From NCBI GenBank assembly GCA_903813345.2, contig CAIIXF020000007.1, positions 7,881,730 to 7,945,729 on the forward strand: a stretch of DNA of 64,000 nucleotides, written 5' to 3'. Of the stretch, positions 22,107-32,579 are shown in pieces (the first letter of the stretch is position 1; each line of letters opens with the position of its first letter). Below the pieces are notes generated by a model. That model searched no databases and had not been told where the DNA came from. It saw only the letters and a program-made list of their open reading frames with translations. Origin of the DNA: Owenia fusiformis (taxonomy: Eukaryota; Annelida; Polychaeta; Sabellida; Oweniidae). The position numbers and the translations under genes were made by a program.

Positions 22107-24008
22107 TTATATTTATATTCGTTTGAGCATAGCGATTTAAGAATATAAATACTTTCTTTAATGTGCAGTGAAGTGAAGTGAAGTGAAACAAGACATGAAA
22201 GTCGTGTTCGTTTAGAGTGACGGTTTTTGATTGAGTAGTGGTCTCTGGATAGTGAGTAGGTTTTCATTCTGGGCTTGGTCGAGGAACACTAATGTTCCAA
22301 AATTTTAATTACAATTTGTTGACAATCTTTAGTTCGAGTAGAGTTTATTTGAGATATCCTGATAGGTGGAGAGGTGGTTACATACCTTTCAAAGGGGCAT
22401 CGACTTCGGTCGAATAGCCTCTTTGGTATAATGGTGACCAACCACCTTAATATCAATCAGATAAATCTAACATAACACCAAATGTGTATAACAAAATATA
22501 TCGGGTACAATATTATATCAAGCAGACCTCATAATTGTGTACTCGTAATATCACCCTATGCAGACAGAGCCTGTGGGAAATATTGGGTGCGGAGCAAATG
22601 AGCGGAGGGTGCGGAGCTAACGGTCATTTTTGAATTTAAATTTGGGATATTTCTGAAACTAAGCCGTTTTGGGACTTCAAATATACCAAGATATGTGTAT
22701 TTTACACCAAATATCAATACAATTGTGAAAATAGTAGCGCAATTCATTCTATAGCGACGCAGTGTGCCTTAAAGGGTGACGCATATCGTTTAGCAAATCG
22801 AACGCTCGTTTCTGGTGTTGCTCACCGTTTAGTATAAAAGGCCCGATCCCGGAATAATACTCAAGGGTTCACAGGTTCGAGATCGTTGTGTCAACACCTC
22901 TAACTGTTATATAGCATAAGTATATTATAGATCGTCACACATTTATAAAAGGGTGATTTTTATTTTGACAAATCAATTCCACATTTATGGATGAAGTTTC
23001 AGGATCTTCTATTTGTGTATAATAAGGAAAAATTGGCATCTAAATTTCCCCATAACGTAATAGCACACAGCTTGGCATATGAAATATCCTACAAATGAAA
23101 CAAAGCAAGACAAACCGGTTTCTAATACAAGGATTTATATTGGCTGTTGTACATGTATTCTTTGAACGCAATCACTCTTTGGATAACGTTTTCAAAATCA
23201 TTATAAACGGATTACTTTATCTCAAAGACAATTTCAATAAACTGGATTTTACAGAACTCCCCTTATTTCTTAAAAATGGACTGATCCAGTTGATTCGCCT
23301 GGAGCCGCCATATTGTTTTTATACGGGATGCTAATCGGAACCCTTTAAACCTTTCCCAGACCTATATATTTTGAAATTATCCTTTTAATACTGAGTCCCC
23401 AGCATTCATAAAAATGGTGTTCAAGGTACACTATCTATACAAATTAATTTTGCATCTTTGAAGCCAGGCAGTATCTGTGTGATTTTATAAAAATTCGGGA
23501 ATTTTTTCAGATATGAGCCCCCTCTAAATATTGGGTGCGGAGGAGCTCCATAAACGTACCTCAGTATCAGTATAAGCTGTAGCGACCACTAGCCAAAGCT
23601 TGTTCTAAATTAGAAAAATTGGTTTTGTTGATGTAACGTAATGTAACGTAACGTACAGTATAGAACATCCTTGGTCCAAGGGTATTTCACTTCATTCCAT
23701 AATGAATTTAAGCATAAATGAAGTCTTTTGAAGAAGAGTAGAATTTTTTATCTGTTCCGCTGTTTCTTAATCGACGGGAAAATAGAAATATTTGCTTGGT
23801 CTCGCTTCAAAATTAATTCCATTAAAACACGGAACCTAAGTAGGTCTAAAAATACTCTATATATTTATCATGTACTATTATGCAGAATTTATCCCTCGTG
23901 AAATATGTGTACCTTACTCGATTCCTCTGGAGATATTACTCACTTATTTCATTTGGGATAAACCGTGTATCTGAAACCTCTAGACAGATACGGAACAAAT
24001 TAAAATTT
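22107..24008. other. Intergenic between ZNFX1 and the Ngaro element
   Basis: No supported gene. Two same-orientation copies of aaatattgggtgcggag occur near 22577-22594 and 23525-23542, and short repeats gtgaagtgaagtgaagtg (near 22170) and gtaacgtaatgtaacgtaac (near 23634) are present. A small hairpin-like pair (gaggtggttacatacc and ggtgaccaaccacc) lies at 22370-22450. Confidence 0.45.
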
Positions 24009-24126
24009 TTAATGTCCTCCTCCATCACCAGGAACAAAACACAAATTAAACAGAAAAACGTCGTTTGGGCTAAAATGAGCGGATGCTTTATTTCAACAGT
24101 TTTATTTTAACTTGTAAAAACCGCCC
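24009..24126 (-). repeat. Ngaro terminal repeat B2
   Basis: 118 bp, identical to 24353-24470. It forms the 3' terminus of the element on the minus strand. Host-side bases differ at the outer edge, which fixes the element boundary to within a base or two. Confidence 0.92.
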
Positions 24127-24225
24127 TATGAATATAAAAGAAACATATATACATTTAGACAATAAATATACATAGATACGAAATACATTTACAAATTGTC
24201 CCATAAACTGGGTGGGAGGGTGTGG

Positions 24226-24353
24226 AAAAAGCTTTACTCAACTATGACTAAGTGTAAATCGAATGAACATACGCATGCGCTAATAATCAGTTATAGTAAG
24301 ATAATAAAGATGTCGCTCTGCTATTAAAAACTATTTACTTTGTAAATAATCAT
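24226..24353 (-). repeat. Ngaro internal repeat A2
   Basis: 128 bp, identical to the 5' terminal repeat at 28599-28726. It abuts B1, so A2-B1 reproduces the joined-ends sequence expected of a circular intermediate. Confidence 0.92.
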
Positions 24354-24470
24354 TAATGTCCTCCTCCATCACCAGGAACAAAACACAAATTAAACAGAAA
24401 AACGTCGTTTGGGCTAAAATGAGCGGATGCTTTATTTCAACAGTTTTATTTTAACTTGTAAAAACCGCCC
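24353..24470 (-). repeat. Ngaro internal repeat B1
   Basis: 118 bp, identical to B2 at 24009-24126. It lies just downstream (minus strand) of the tyrosine recombinase frame. Confidence 0.92.
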
Positions 24471-24634
24471 AACAGCCGCCCAAACGACGATATAACATTA
24501 TACACTATGCGTTTTACGCGTAAACACTAATCACCACTGATAGATCTAACATAAGTACAAAATATTAAGATACATAGCCATGGATATCTATATAATTTAA
24601 AGGCTAATCTTTTGATACAACATGTAATTAAACA

Positions 24635-25591
24635 TTAATGTTCTGTCAATTTTGCCGATAATTTGCAAAGGGTTTCCTTGGGTATTCTGATGTATCTCTG
24701 ATAACATTGACTTTTCCATCTACCGATAGCTTTTATTTCCCAATCTTTAAGGCCTACATTACCCCCTGTGGTCGCTCCCCCGCTACGAAGAGAATGACCA
24801 GAGAATTTTGCTGGGTTATACCCTAAAACTGCCATGGAGACCTTAAGATGGGATATGAAACATTTTCTATCTATTGGTTGTCCATTACTCAGAACAAAAA
24901 GTGCATTTGAATCTGACTTACGACGACTAATGTACATTTCAGTAGAACACACCGCACACATAGGTTGCTTTGTGCATGCTATAACTGCTTCTAGACCTTT
25001 CCCAATTGGGTCTGTTTTTGAAATTCGTATTTTGACTACCATATGTTTGTCTGACTCACAATTTTCATCTCTTACTACACTTATATCATCTAATGTCAGA
25101 TTTATCAATTCAGAGCATCGTAAAAGTCCAAAAAATGCAATTGATAATGCAGTAAAATACATCAGTTGATCTATGCTGTTAAAATCATGTATTTGAAATA
25201 ATTGAAAAAGTACATCAGCTGTAATAGCATCTTTTTGATTAACGCTATCTCCTGAATTATTTTGTTCTATTAAAACAGCTTGTAGTGCTCTTTTTATTTT
25301 AAAAGATTTTTCTAAAGGATCATTGAACCCGTGCTCAAGGTGCATGGATCTCACTGCATATAAGTAATTGAGGATTGTGCCATGCCTTAGTTTCTTTTCA
25401 TAAGAATATGCTATGTACATTAAAAGACATTCTTCTGATGCTGGAAGACATTCTAAATTGGCTTTATCACAAAATTCCATGAAAGATTTTTGACCTGATG
25501 AATATGTCTTTCTAGTGGCAGGACGTAATCCTCTTCTTACCAAAGCTTGAGCCGTTTTCTTTAGTTCCCGACAGTCCAAAGACCCTGACAA
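24635..25591 (-). CDS. Ngaro tyrosine recombinase (integrase)
   Basis: The frame of 318 codons covers a full tyrosine recombinase, which would insert the circular DNA intermediate without a DDE integrase. The N-terminal SAM-like domain is RPATRKTYSSGQKSFMEFC (residues 23-41). The catalytic set is Arg158 (LLRCSEL), Lys192 (SKTD), His266-x-x-Arg269 (GHSLRSGG), Trp292 (GRWKS, in the second-histidine position) and Tyr300 (YQRYI). The frame has no upstream ATG: the listed start is TTG at 25591, and the first internal ATG would cut into the conserved N-terminal domain. A pyrimidine-rich acceptor-like sequence (ttattttgtcag) ends at 25584, so splicing or non-AUG initiation may supply the start. Confidence 0.9.
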   Translation of the reverse strand: MSGSLDCRELKKTAQALVRRGLRPATRKTYSSGQKSFMEFCDKANLECLPASEECLLMYIAYSYEKKLRHGTILNYLYAVRSMHLEHGFNDPLEKSFKIKRALQAVLIEQNNSGDSVNQKDAITADVLFQLFQIHDFNSIDQLMYFTALSIAFFGLLRCSELINLTLDDISVVRDENCESDKHMVVKIRISKTDPIGKGLEAVIACTKQPMCAVCSTEMYISRRKSDSNALFVLSNGQPIDRKCFISHLKVSMAVLGYNPAKFSGHSLRSGGATTGGNVGLKDWEIKAIGRWKSQCYQRYIRIPKETLCKLSAKLTEH

Positions 25592-25809
25592 AATAAATAT
25601 TTATTAACATTAATACGAATAACTAGTCTATCTCAACATATGTATAGAAATAACTATTTACAAATATGAGCATACATTCAACAATACTCGTTTATATTGC
25701 CTGATGGCGTACAGTGAAATTCGATTGAATTTTTGTTTCAATCTAAAAGTGACTGGTATATATGATATGATAAAATACTATGGTAAGCTTTTGTTATCAT
25801 GATTTGTAT
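25592..25809 (-). other. Spacer between RT-RNase H and recombinase frames
   Basis: 218 bases of AT-rich sequence separate the RT stop from the recombinase frame, with in-frame stops and no initiating ATG for the recombinase. The acceptor-like ttattttgtcag straddles its downstream (minus-strand) edge. Confidence 0.6.
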
Positions 25810-27675
25810 TCAGTAAAATACTTTAATATTTACTGGTTCCCATTGCCTCGTATCGTTTGATGACACGAACTTATAAAACTTGTCCATTTGGTCTCTACTT
25901 AACGCATCGGCTAATATATTCTTCTGTCCCTCTATATGCACGCATCTACATTCGCATTGGACTGAGGCACAATAGAAGAATAAAGCTCTGACTAGTGACA
26001 TTAAGTGTTTATTTCTGCTTGTTCCTGAGTTTACCACATGTACTATGGCTTCGTTATCACATCTGATTATAATCCTTTTCTGGCAAAGCTGTTTTCCCCA
26101 AGTAGCTATTGCTACAACAATGGCGTAAAGTTCTTTCCATGTGATATTTTGATGGGAATCTTCCTTGGCGAACGATCCTTTAAGCCAATCTCCTTGGAAA
26201 TATGCTCCATAGGATTTTTCAGATGCGTCTGTGAATAGCTTTAACTGTGTGTTCGTGGTCCATTGATCTTCGTAGAATACGGAAATCCCATTCCATCTTG
26301 GGAGATAATACAGCCACCATTGAATATCAGATCTGAACGATTTATTCAGTTTAATTTTATGATGCAGATATTTCGCTGAAGTAGATAGATCGATCATTCT
26401 TCGTAGAAACGTTCTACCACTGCGCACTAGTCTACATATAAAGTTAAGTTTTCCTATCAAAGACAGGATATCTCTTTTCGACGCTTTTTGACGATATCGC
26501 CACGCTTTAAGCTCATCTAAAATGTCCACCAATCTGTTATTTGTAATCCTCATCTCGAGAACTTCCGAGTCTATCTCGATTCCCAGAAACTCTAACTTCG
26601 ATGTTGGTAAAATAGTTTTCTTTTTGTTAACTGTGAAACCGGCATCTTCACATGTTTCTAACATAATATTCAAATTGTTATTACACATATCAGATTCAGG
26701 GGGTCCACACGTAAAATAATCATCCAAGTAATGTATACACGAACTAACGCCGTTGTTTATCATAATATATTGTAGAGCGTCCGCGAAATCTGAAAATATT
26801 CTAGGTGAACTTCTGGAACCGAACGGCAAAACTAAATCTACTATATACACCATTACTGTATCACCGCTATCCATATCGATCATTTCCCATGTCGTACCTA
26901 ATAGTTCCCAGTCAGCTTGTCTCACTGGAATATGTTTAAAAGCGTCTGCTAGGTCGATTTTACTCATCAAACTACCACGCCCATGGGCTTTAATTAGAGT
27001 TATAGCGTTGTCAACCGATACATATGAGCACGAATAATCTTCTTTTGAGATAAAATCGTTTATAGCGCCACCTGGAGGCCATGACAAATCATGTATAATC
27101 CTGTACTTTACAGGAACCGAGCGCTTTTTAGCGTATGCGCCCATCGGAGAGCCGACAAAATTAGAGAACGGTTGTGTGATAAACGGTCCTGCTTTACGAC
27201 CTATTTTCAAATCATTGAGTATATTAGCCTCCACGGCTTCACTATATGTTTGTGTTGATTTCCAATTTTTATGAATTCTTGGACCCCGAGGTCCTGTGTA
27301 GCCAAGATTAACTCCAAATGTACCACCCTGTATTATATCATTTACAAATTCACGATCCGGATGAGATTTCAACTTATTCTCGAAATATTCAACATTCAAA
27401 GGATTATAGGGACTTATCTCTGTTTTACTTTGAACAATCACATTTGGCGTATGGCAACAGGCCAACTTTGCAATTTTTGCAGACGTGTTTTCTAAAACAA
27501 CGATTTCCGAAGGTACATTCTCCAGTTTGGAATTTGTTACAAATTTCTCCACTAATATTTCCTGTGCCTTTGGGTTTCTCATTTTTCTCCGCCGTCTCCA
27601 CCTTATTCGTCTCGAGAAATGGACATTTAGACACTTGATGATCTCCTTTACACCTGTAACACTTAATGGCAACAT
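25810..27675 (-). CDS. Ngaro reverse transcriptase - RNase H polyprotein
   Basis: 621 residues from ATG 27675. The reverse transcriptase spans roughly 150-420, with RIIHDLSWP, motif A SKIDLADAF (Asp241), motif B LPFGSRSSPRIFSDF, catalytic YLDD at 316-319 and LEFLGIEID near 361-369. RNase H follows, with Asp483 (LFTDAS), Glu515 (WKELYAI), Asp540 (IRCDNE) and Asp590 (NILADALSR). The frame stops soon after RNase H, with no methyltransferase. Its start overlaps the gag frame by 251 bases in a different frame (+1), so it needs frameshifting or internal initiation. Confidence 0.94.
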   Translation of the reverse strand: MLPLSVTGVKEIIKCLNVHFSRRIRWRRRRKMRNPKAQEILVEKFVTNSKLENVPSEIVVLENTSAKIAKLACCHTPNVIVQSKTEISPYNPLNVEYFENKLKSHPDREFVNDIIQGGTFGVNLGYTGPRGPRIHKNWKSTQTYSEAVEANILNDLKIGRKAGPFITQPFSNFVGSPMGAYAKKRSVPVKYRIIHDLSWPPGGAINDFISKEDYSCSYVSVDNAITLIKAHGRGSLMSKIDLADAFKHIPVRQADWELLGTTWEMIDMDSGDTVMVYIVDLVLPFGSRSSPRIFSDFADALQYIMINNGVSSCIHYLDDYFTCGPPESDMCNNNLNIMLETCEDAGFTVNKKKTILPTSKLEFLGIEIDSEVLEMRITNNRLVDILDELKAWRYRQKASKRDILSLIGKLNFICRLVRSGRTFLRRMIDLSTSAKYLHHKIKLNKSFRSDIQWWLYYLPRWNGISVFYEDQWTTNTQLKLFTDASEKSYGAYFQGDWLKGSFAKEDSHQNITWKELYAIVVAIATWGKQLCQKRIIIRCDNEAIVHVVNSGTSRNKHLMSLVRALFFYCASVQCECRCVHIEGQKNILADALSRDQMDKFYKFVSSNDTRQWEPVNIKVFY

Positions 27676-28576
27676 GTTTGACTGCAGATGCGTCTAATAT
27701 AGTGGTATATAAGAATGTATCCAAATTACCAAACGCAAATGATTTTGCGGCCCCTAATTTCAGTCTAAAACGGATGTCATATTGTGATACAGCTGACCAT
27801 TGGAATTTCTTGTCGCATTCCTGAATGTGTGCTCTATATGTTCTCAGATCAGAATAGGCGCTGGGGTTGTGCTCCATAATAATCATTTCATAGACATTCC
27901 ATGCTGTATTCCATGATAAAAATGATTGTACTTGTGTTTGTTTGTTTTTCTTTTGTAATTTGAGTTGACCGTTATCCGAACATAATACTTGTTCATTTTG
28001 CCATTGATTGTCAACTGATTGATGATATAGGTTTGTTGGGAGCAAATCCACCAAATTCACGTACTCACCAGCAATTATTTTATTGGTAACTTTAACTGGC
28101 ACCCCCATTGTACAGCCTTCGTAGGAAACCCTATTATCGTTCACTGGTGGAATTGTATCAGGGGTTGGGTTGGATTGTTGAGGTGCATTTTGTGCTGTGG
28201 CCCCTTGTACTGGTGGAACAACCCCCATATTAGGGTCAGGGAGGTTACGCTGTTGTATTATACCCTCCATTAATTCACGAAGGTTATCCTGACCTTCTTT
28301 CAGATTTGATGTTACCATTGATAGGTTCGAAATTTGGTCATTCATTGTCATTATTGCATTAGTTATCCAAGACGCTGATGGTTGATTATCACTTACGATC
28401 TCTGATGACGTGTCAGTCGAATCTGGTGTTTCAATTTTTGACTGGGCGTTTCCCTCTGTCTGAAAATTCGTACATTTCGGGCCATACGGTCCGTTATGTC
28501 CCCTGACCGTGTTACCACAAGTGCTGCAACACCTTGGCTTAGCTCCTTGCGTTTCTATATCACTATTAGTATCCAT
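27425..28576 (-). CDS. Ngaro gag-like protein with zinc fingers
   Basis: 383 residues if translation begins at ATG 28574-28576 (MDTNSDIE); the frame itself extends to 28600 without another ATG. An N-terminal cysteine cluster (CCSTCGNTVRGHNGPYGPKC) is followed by a polar, Pro/Gln-rich stretch and a core with FLSWNTAWNVYEMI. C-terminally there is a zinc knuckle CYRCKGDHQVSKC, spaced C-x2-C-x3-H-x4-C (one residue short of the classic CCHC). A CCCH finger CNKFQTGECTFGNRCFRKH (C-x7-C-x5-C-x3-H) follows. Such fingers are known in tyrosine-recombinase retroelement gag proteins and suggest RNA binding. Confidence 0.88.
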   Translation of the reverse strand: MDTNSDIETQGAKPRCCSTCGNTVRGHNGPYGPKCTNFQTEGNAQSKIETPDSTDTSSEIVSDNQPSASWITNAIMTMNDQISNLSMVTSNLKEGQDNLRELMEGIIQQRNLPDPNMGVVPPVQGATAQNAPQQSNPTPDTIPPVNDNRVSYEGCTMGVPVKVTNKIIAGEYVNLVDLLPTNLYHQSVDNQWQNEQVLCSDNGQLKLQKKNKQTQVQSFLSWNTAWNVYEMIIMEHNPSAYSDLRTYRAHIQECDKKFQWSAVSQYDIRFRLKLGAAKSFAFGNLDTFLYTTILDASAVKHVAIKCYRCKGDHQVSKCPFLETNKVETAEKNEKPKGTGNISGEICNKFQTGECTFGNRCFRKHVCKNCKVGLLPYAKCDCSK

Positions 28577-28598
28577 TATACGGTTCTCCAAAAACTTC

Positions 28599-28726
28599 AA
28601 AAAGCTTTACTCAACTATGACTAAGTGTAAATCGAATGAACATACGCATGCGCTAATAATCAGTTATAGTAAGATAATAAAGATGTCGCTCTGCTATTAA
28701 AAACTATTTACTTTGTAAATAATCAT
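28599..28726 (-). repeat. Ngaro 5' terminal repeat A1
   Basis: 128 bp, identical to A2. It forms the 5' end of the element and presumably contains its promoter. The gag ATG lies 23 bases inside its inner edge. Confidence 0.92.
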
Positions 28727-29452
28727 ATTTTGAGGGCCGCTTTGCGCTAAGTTCCCTTAATAGCTTTTTTCTGATTGAAGGCAGGAAGATTTAAAGTTCA
28801 ACCAATTTGGTCACTTCAAGACATTGTCATGCACTACATTATATCAAGGATGAAGAAAATTCATTCTAGATTAGGTATAAAGATGCTAACCAGATCGTTT
28901 TGTAAGCGTCCAAAGCTTATTTACTCGAACCAAACACCGAAAAAGAAATAGAACGATGAGGATTCCAAGTGCAACCTGTCACTGGGAAGGCAGGTGCCAC
29001 TTTGTATAAGGAATGTTTGGAAGGGTGGTCAATATGTTCAGGTTTTCAATTTTTTTCAATAGACTAGATGCGAGTAGAAATATTCTTGATTTGCGTCATT
29101 AAATATTCAAAATTCTTTACAGTTTATGTGTCACAAGCAATTATATTAAAATTTAAAAAACATTGCTTCTAGCCAATGCCGGTGTAAAAGGGTAGGTGGT
29201 CCTACTCTCTATTGATTTAAATGGTGGCCTAATTACAATTATTACCACCTTGCAGGGCCTGTTCTAGGGGTTTTAGTACTAGTTGAGAAGGCATTTAAAT
29301 TGCTATATTGACGTGAGCAATATTTTGTCGGGCGTTAATGACTTTAGTCGGGCAATAATGACATTACCCGCCCGGCTATGTTTCCCGGGAAAAGTGATAT
29401 CGTTCAGTGCGTAAGATTTTCTATTTCAAATTTGCTATTTCAGCCCTGGGCA
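28727..29452. other. Intergenic, no feature recognised
   Basis: AT-rich DNA with no supported exon. Short frames show no family resemblance. Confidence 0.4.
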
Positions 29453-30476
29453 TTAAGGTGTCACTCCGGTAAATAGCACTTCTCATACCAGAATGGGAGA
29501 AAATCAACTGGAATTTCATCAAAATTGCTGGTTATTTCTCCATAAATTACACGATTTTAAGGTTCTATACCTAATTTAAATTGCTACAATGTTGCAAATT
29601 ATCATTTTTACAGGCTTAATAAACACGCCAGGTGTATCACAGGAAGAGTAAACAAGATTAATTTGTAAATTGCTACATTGTAGCAATGGTATGAGTATGA
29701 TGTCACAATACACTGGGGCCTAGCTGGCTTAATTAGGAGAAAAAGGGCAAATTTTGCACATGGGGACCACATTTGACTCAAAATATTTGCATTTAGCAAC
29801 ATACATTTCAGTTCATTCTGTGTAATACTTGAAAGGCATTACTATAAAGATTGACAAAATGAAATAATCTCGGAGAATTTTTAGAGACTCAGCCTTCACC
29901 TATCTCCCCAAATATGGCTAGATTTTGTAGAAAACGTATTAAAAGTTTGAAAATGCAGCTGTTTCGAGCAATTGTTTGAAAAAATGCTAAATGAGCAAAA
30001 AATATCATAGTCAAATTTTCCCGTTTTGGGATATTAAGGTGTCACTCCTTTTAATACTTTAAAAACGAAGCCATGCCAACTTCAATGGTGTGTATAGTAG
30101 GTTTAAGTGTATGCAATGTGGCCATTTGAGGTAGGTATGTAAAGCTGAGGCCAAGTACTTTCTAAATGTGCCATTTTAAGAAAAAATCGCAAGAATATAG
30201 TCCCGTAAACTGTAACTACTTTATTCGTTAATTTTCATCGGTGAAGCAGGGATTTTACCTGAAAATGAGTCCCTATGTTGGCGTAGTGATATCTAAAAAT
30301 CGAGACGCAAACCCTATGTTAAATATAGTGTCAAGATGAAGGTTATGTATAGGGGAACGCAGAAATATAGTCATTGTATGGGCTAGTTCGTTCGAAAATG
30401 GCGATATGTACCCCAGAACTTGAATTTTGTGATTTTTTTCAATATTTTTCGATGATTTACAGGAGTGACACCTTAA
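29453..30476. mobile_element. TTAA-flanked element with short inverted termini
   Basis: The left end reads TTAA-GGTGTCACTCCGGTAAAT, and the right end is the inverse (ATTTACAGGAGTGACACC-TTAA), with one mismatch over 18 bp. TTAA at both outer edges fits piggyBac- or Kolobok-like insertion. An extra left-end copy (TTAA-GGTGTCACTCC) sits inside at 30034, so a second insertion, nested copy or tandem end is present. No transposase frame is evident. Confidence 0.75.
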
Positions 30477-32414
30477 CGGTGGTAACAATAGTAATAACGT
30501 CATTTCTGCGGGCAAAATAGTGAAATATTGGACCTTATTATACTATTATTTTCCTTATTATTTATACACAGTCAGTGCCGTAAGGAAAGGGGACCATAAT
30601 CCCCAGGGGACTATAATTTCTTTTACATCGGCTTATGAGACACCAAGTTAATACATGTGTGGATCAAAATTCAGTCAAAGTAATGTCATATTTCTTAAAG
30701 TCCATGTCTAAATGTAAAAGCACATCTACAATTTTTTGGAATGTGACTTCTATTTCTGGGAGATTACCCCATGGCATGGGCCATGTTATAAACCCGGGAT
30801 TATAAAATCACAAAAAGTGAAATATCTTTTCTTGTATCGGACAGATAATATTTTCTTTTACTGGACATATTTTAATTTGCATAACTATTTAGATACATGA
30901 GAGTAGTGATATGAAAATTGATCCACTAAGTAAAACGGAACGCCATGCTAGCTGACCCGAATGAGCCACACCCAAGCAATCTTCATCTTGGTGGGGTCAA
31001 AAATTCAGCATTGACCTGCAAAATGGTTTTTCTTCCTAAATTATTTAATAGATGGCAGACTAGGCTAAACATAATTTTGTTTACATTATTTATTCCGTTC
31101 CACAGGTACAGGTGTTTTAAATTTATACGAACTGTGACCTATGCCTTGATTGGTTGATATTCTAGATGACGTCATCTTTGACATATCAGTTTCTAGATAT
31201 TTATTTCTACCTTCGTATTGTGAGGGTGATAAGTTTGGTGATCTAGAAACCATTGAGAGAACAAATCACTGTGAAACATGCACAGTAGAAAATATTATTT
31301 CACTAAAAAGTTGGATTGATACTGCGAATTAAGGATCTACTCGCAAAAACTCGGAATACTATCAAATGTCAACAATATTAGGAAAGCTCATACAGTAATT
31401 TCGATGCTAGATCTATAGGTAAGCTATTTTTCATGGATTTATAGATTTAGGCTGCACTTCAATCGTCCGTTTCGTTTTTTTTCAAAAAGAACAAATTCAC
31501 TTTTCAAAAATTAGGCTACTCAGACAGTCAGAGAATATCTAATATTTCTATAGAGATCTAGATTTATTAGATATTGTTCATCTTGAATGTGTGTTTGGAC
31601 TTGGAGACTTCATACTAGGCCTAGTCGCAGTATATTTGTCATGTGTGAACTGTGAACATTGCAGATTGTCTTGTAGATTCTAGATCAGACAATACCTGGA
31701 CATTTCAATGAGAGACCAAGAGATGTAACTATATCAGTCACTGGTAAAGGCTCAAGTTGTTCTTACTTAAACCTGCACTTTTCGATGAACAAATGTGTTA
31801 CAAATACTCACGATAAAGCTGTCATTATGAGCATTGTTCCTTCAATTGGTTGGATGGTAGCCGAACATCTGATTTCTCGAATATGTCTTGGTTCAATATC
31901 ATTTGACTACAAAATCAGAACGTTTAAAATACAGCGCATTGAATTATTCCAACTGTATTTAGCAAAACCAGTGGTCTAGCTGCTGAAGAATCTTCGCTTC
32001 CAACGTGACAGATTGGTTCTCTTCCCTGTTCAACCTTTTTTGTTGAACTTATTGCTATGCTTTGATATCATGCAGAAATTCAGTTTATACCTACTACACC
32101 AACTAAATATAAGAGCAATAATATGTAGAAAAAATATATGTCCAAATATTGCGTTTTTGACTGAAGGTCTGGCTTTAAACCTATATCAGGAAAATCATTG
32201 AAATCATGTTGTATATGATATCAAATAAATAGACAAACATATTTATGAAGGGTATACTTTATCTTACAGAGTATGCTGCATATGTTAACCACGGTATGAC
32301 ATATGCATATACCAAAAACACAAAACACCATTTATAAAGCACCAGACAAACTGCGACTAACAAATGACTTGTTTTATATTAAAGTGTAAAATAATAAATG
32401 ACCTTTCATTGTAG
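30477..32414. other. Upstream region of DRAK exon, no gene recognised
   Basis: AT-rich DNA, probably the 5' flank or first intron of the kinase gene. Frames at 30945-31157, 31150-31332 and 31785-31979 show no recognisable protein and no splice support. No CpG-rich promoter is visible. Confidence 0.4.
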
Positions 32415-32579
32415 AAAACATCTAACCAAGCAGCCCATTGAACTACATAAAAGAGTGTGGGAAATAGACATCAAGATGAATGGTCTGATGCATACAGAGA
32501 ATATTGCAAAGAAGATGAAATCTAAGATCAAAACTGAGCAGTTTTCAGACTTTTATACCATAGAGGAAGAAATAGGAAG
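32415..32579 (+). CDS. DRAK/STK17-like kinase, first coding exon in window
   Basis: The exon runs from acceptor cattgtag to donor ggaag|gtatgt. It codes IKTEQFSDFYTIEEEIGR, the segment just before and into the glycine-rich loop, and ends with two bases (ag) of an arginine codon. The next exon begins with a-gga-aag, so splicing gives E-I-G-R-G-K-F-A-V-V, the DRAK-type loop. The likely start is ATG 32476 (MNGLMHTENI, with A at -3); 32415-32475 would then be 5' UTR. An upstream exon supplying the start cannot be excluded. Family members are death-associated protein kinase-related serine/threonine kinases linked to apoptosis signalling. Confidence 0.82.

Larger units (their letters stand above)
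24009..28726 (-). mobile_element. Complete Ngaro-type tyrosine-recombinase retrotransposon
   Basis: The 4,718-bp element on the minus strand has the diagnostic split direct repeats in the order A1 (28599-28726), gag, RT-RNase H, tyrosine recombinase, B1 (24353-24470), A2 (24226-24353), B2 (24009-24126). A1 and A2 (128 bp) and B1 and B2 (118 bp) are identical by eye, and B1 and A2 abut with one shared base. There is no methyltransferase domain after RNase H, which argues for Ngaro rather than DIRS or PAT. No integrase or protease of the DDE/LTR type is present. The three large frames are open, so this copy may be competent or very recently active. Confidence 0.92.

Noticed and set aside
24834-25169. 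Plus-strand open frames opposite the Ngaro genes
   Set aside because: They are shadows of the minus-strand recombinase and RT frames and have no family resemblance.
25810-25840. Donor-like cca|gtaaat at the RT end joined to the recombinase
   Set aside because: Splicing this donor to the acceptor at 25584 shifts the frame and gives a stop within a few codons.
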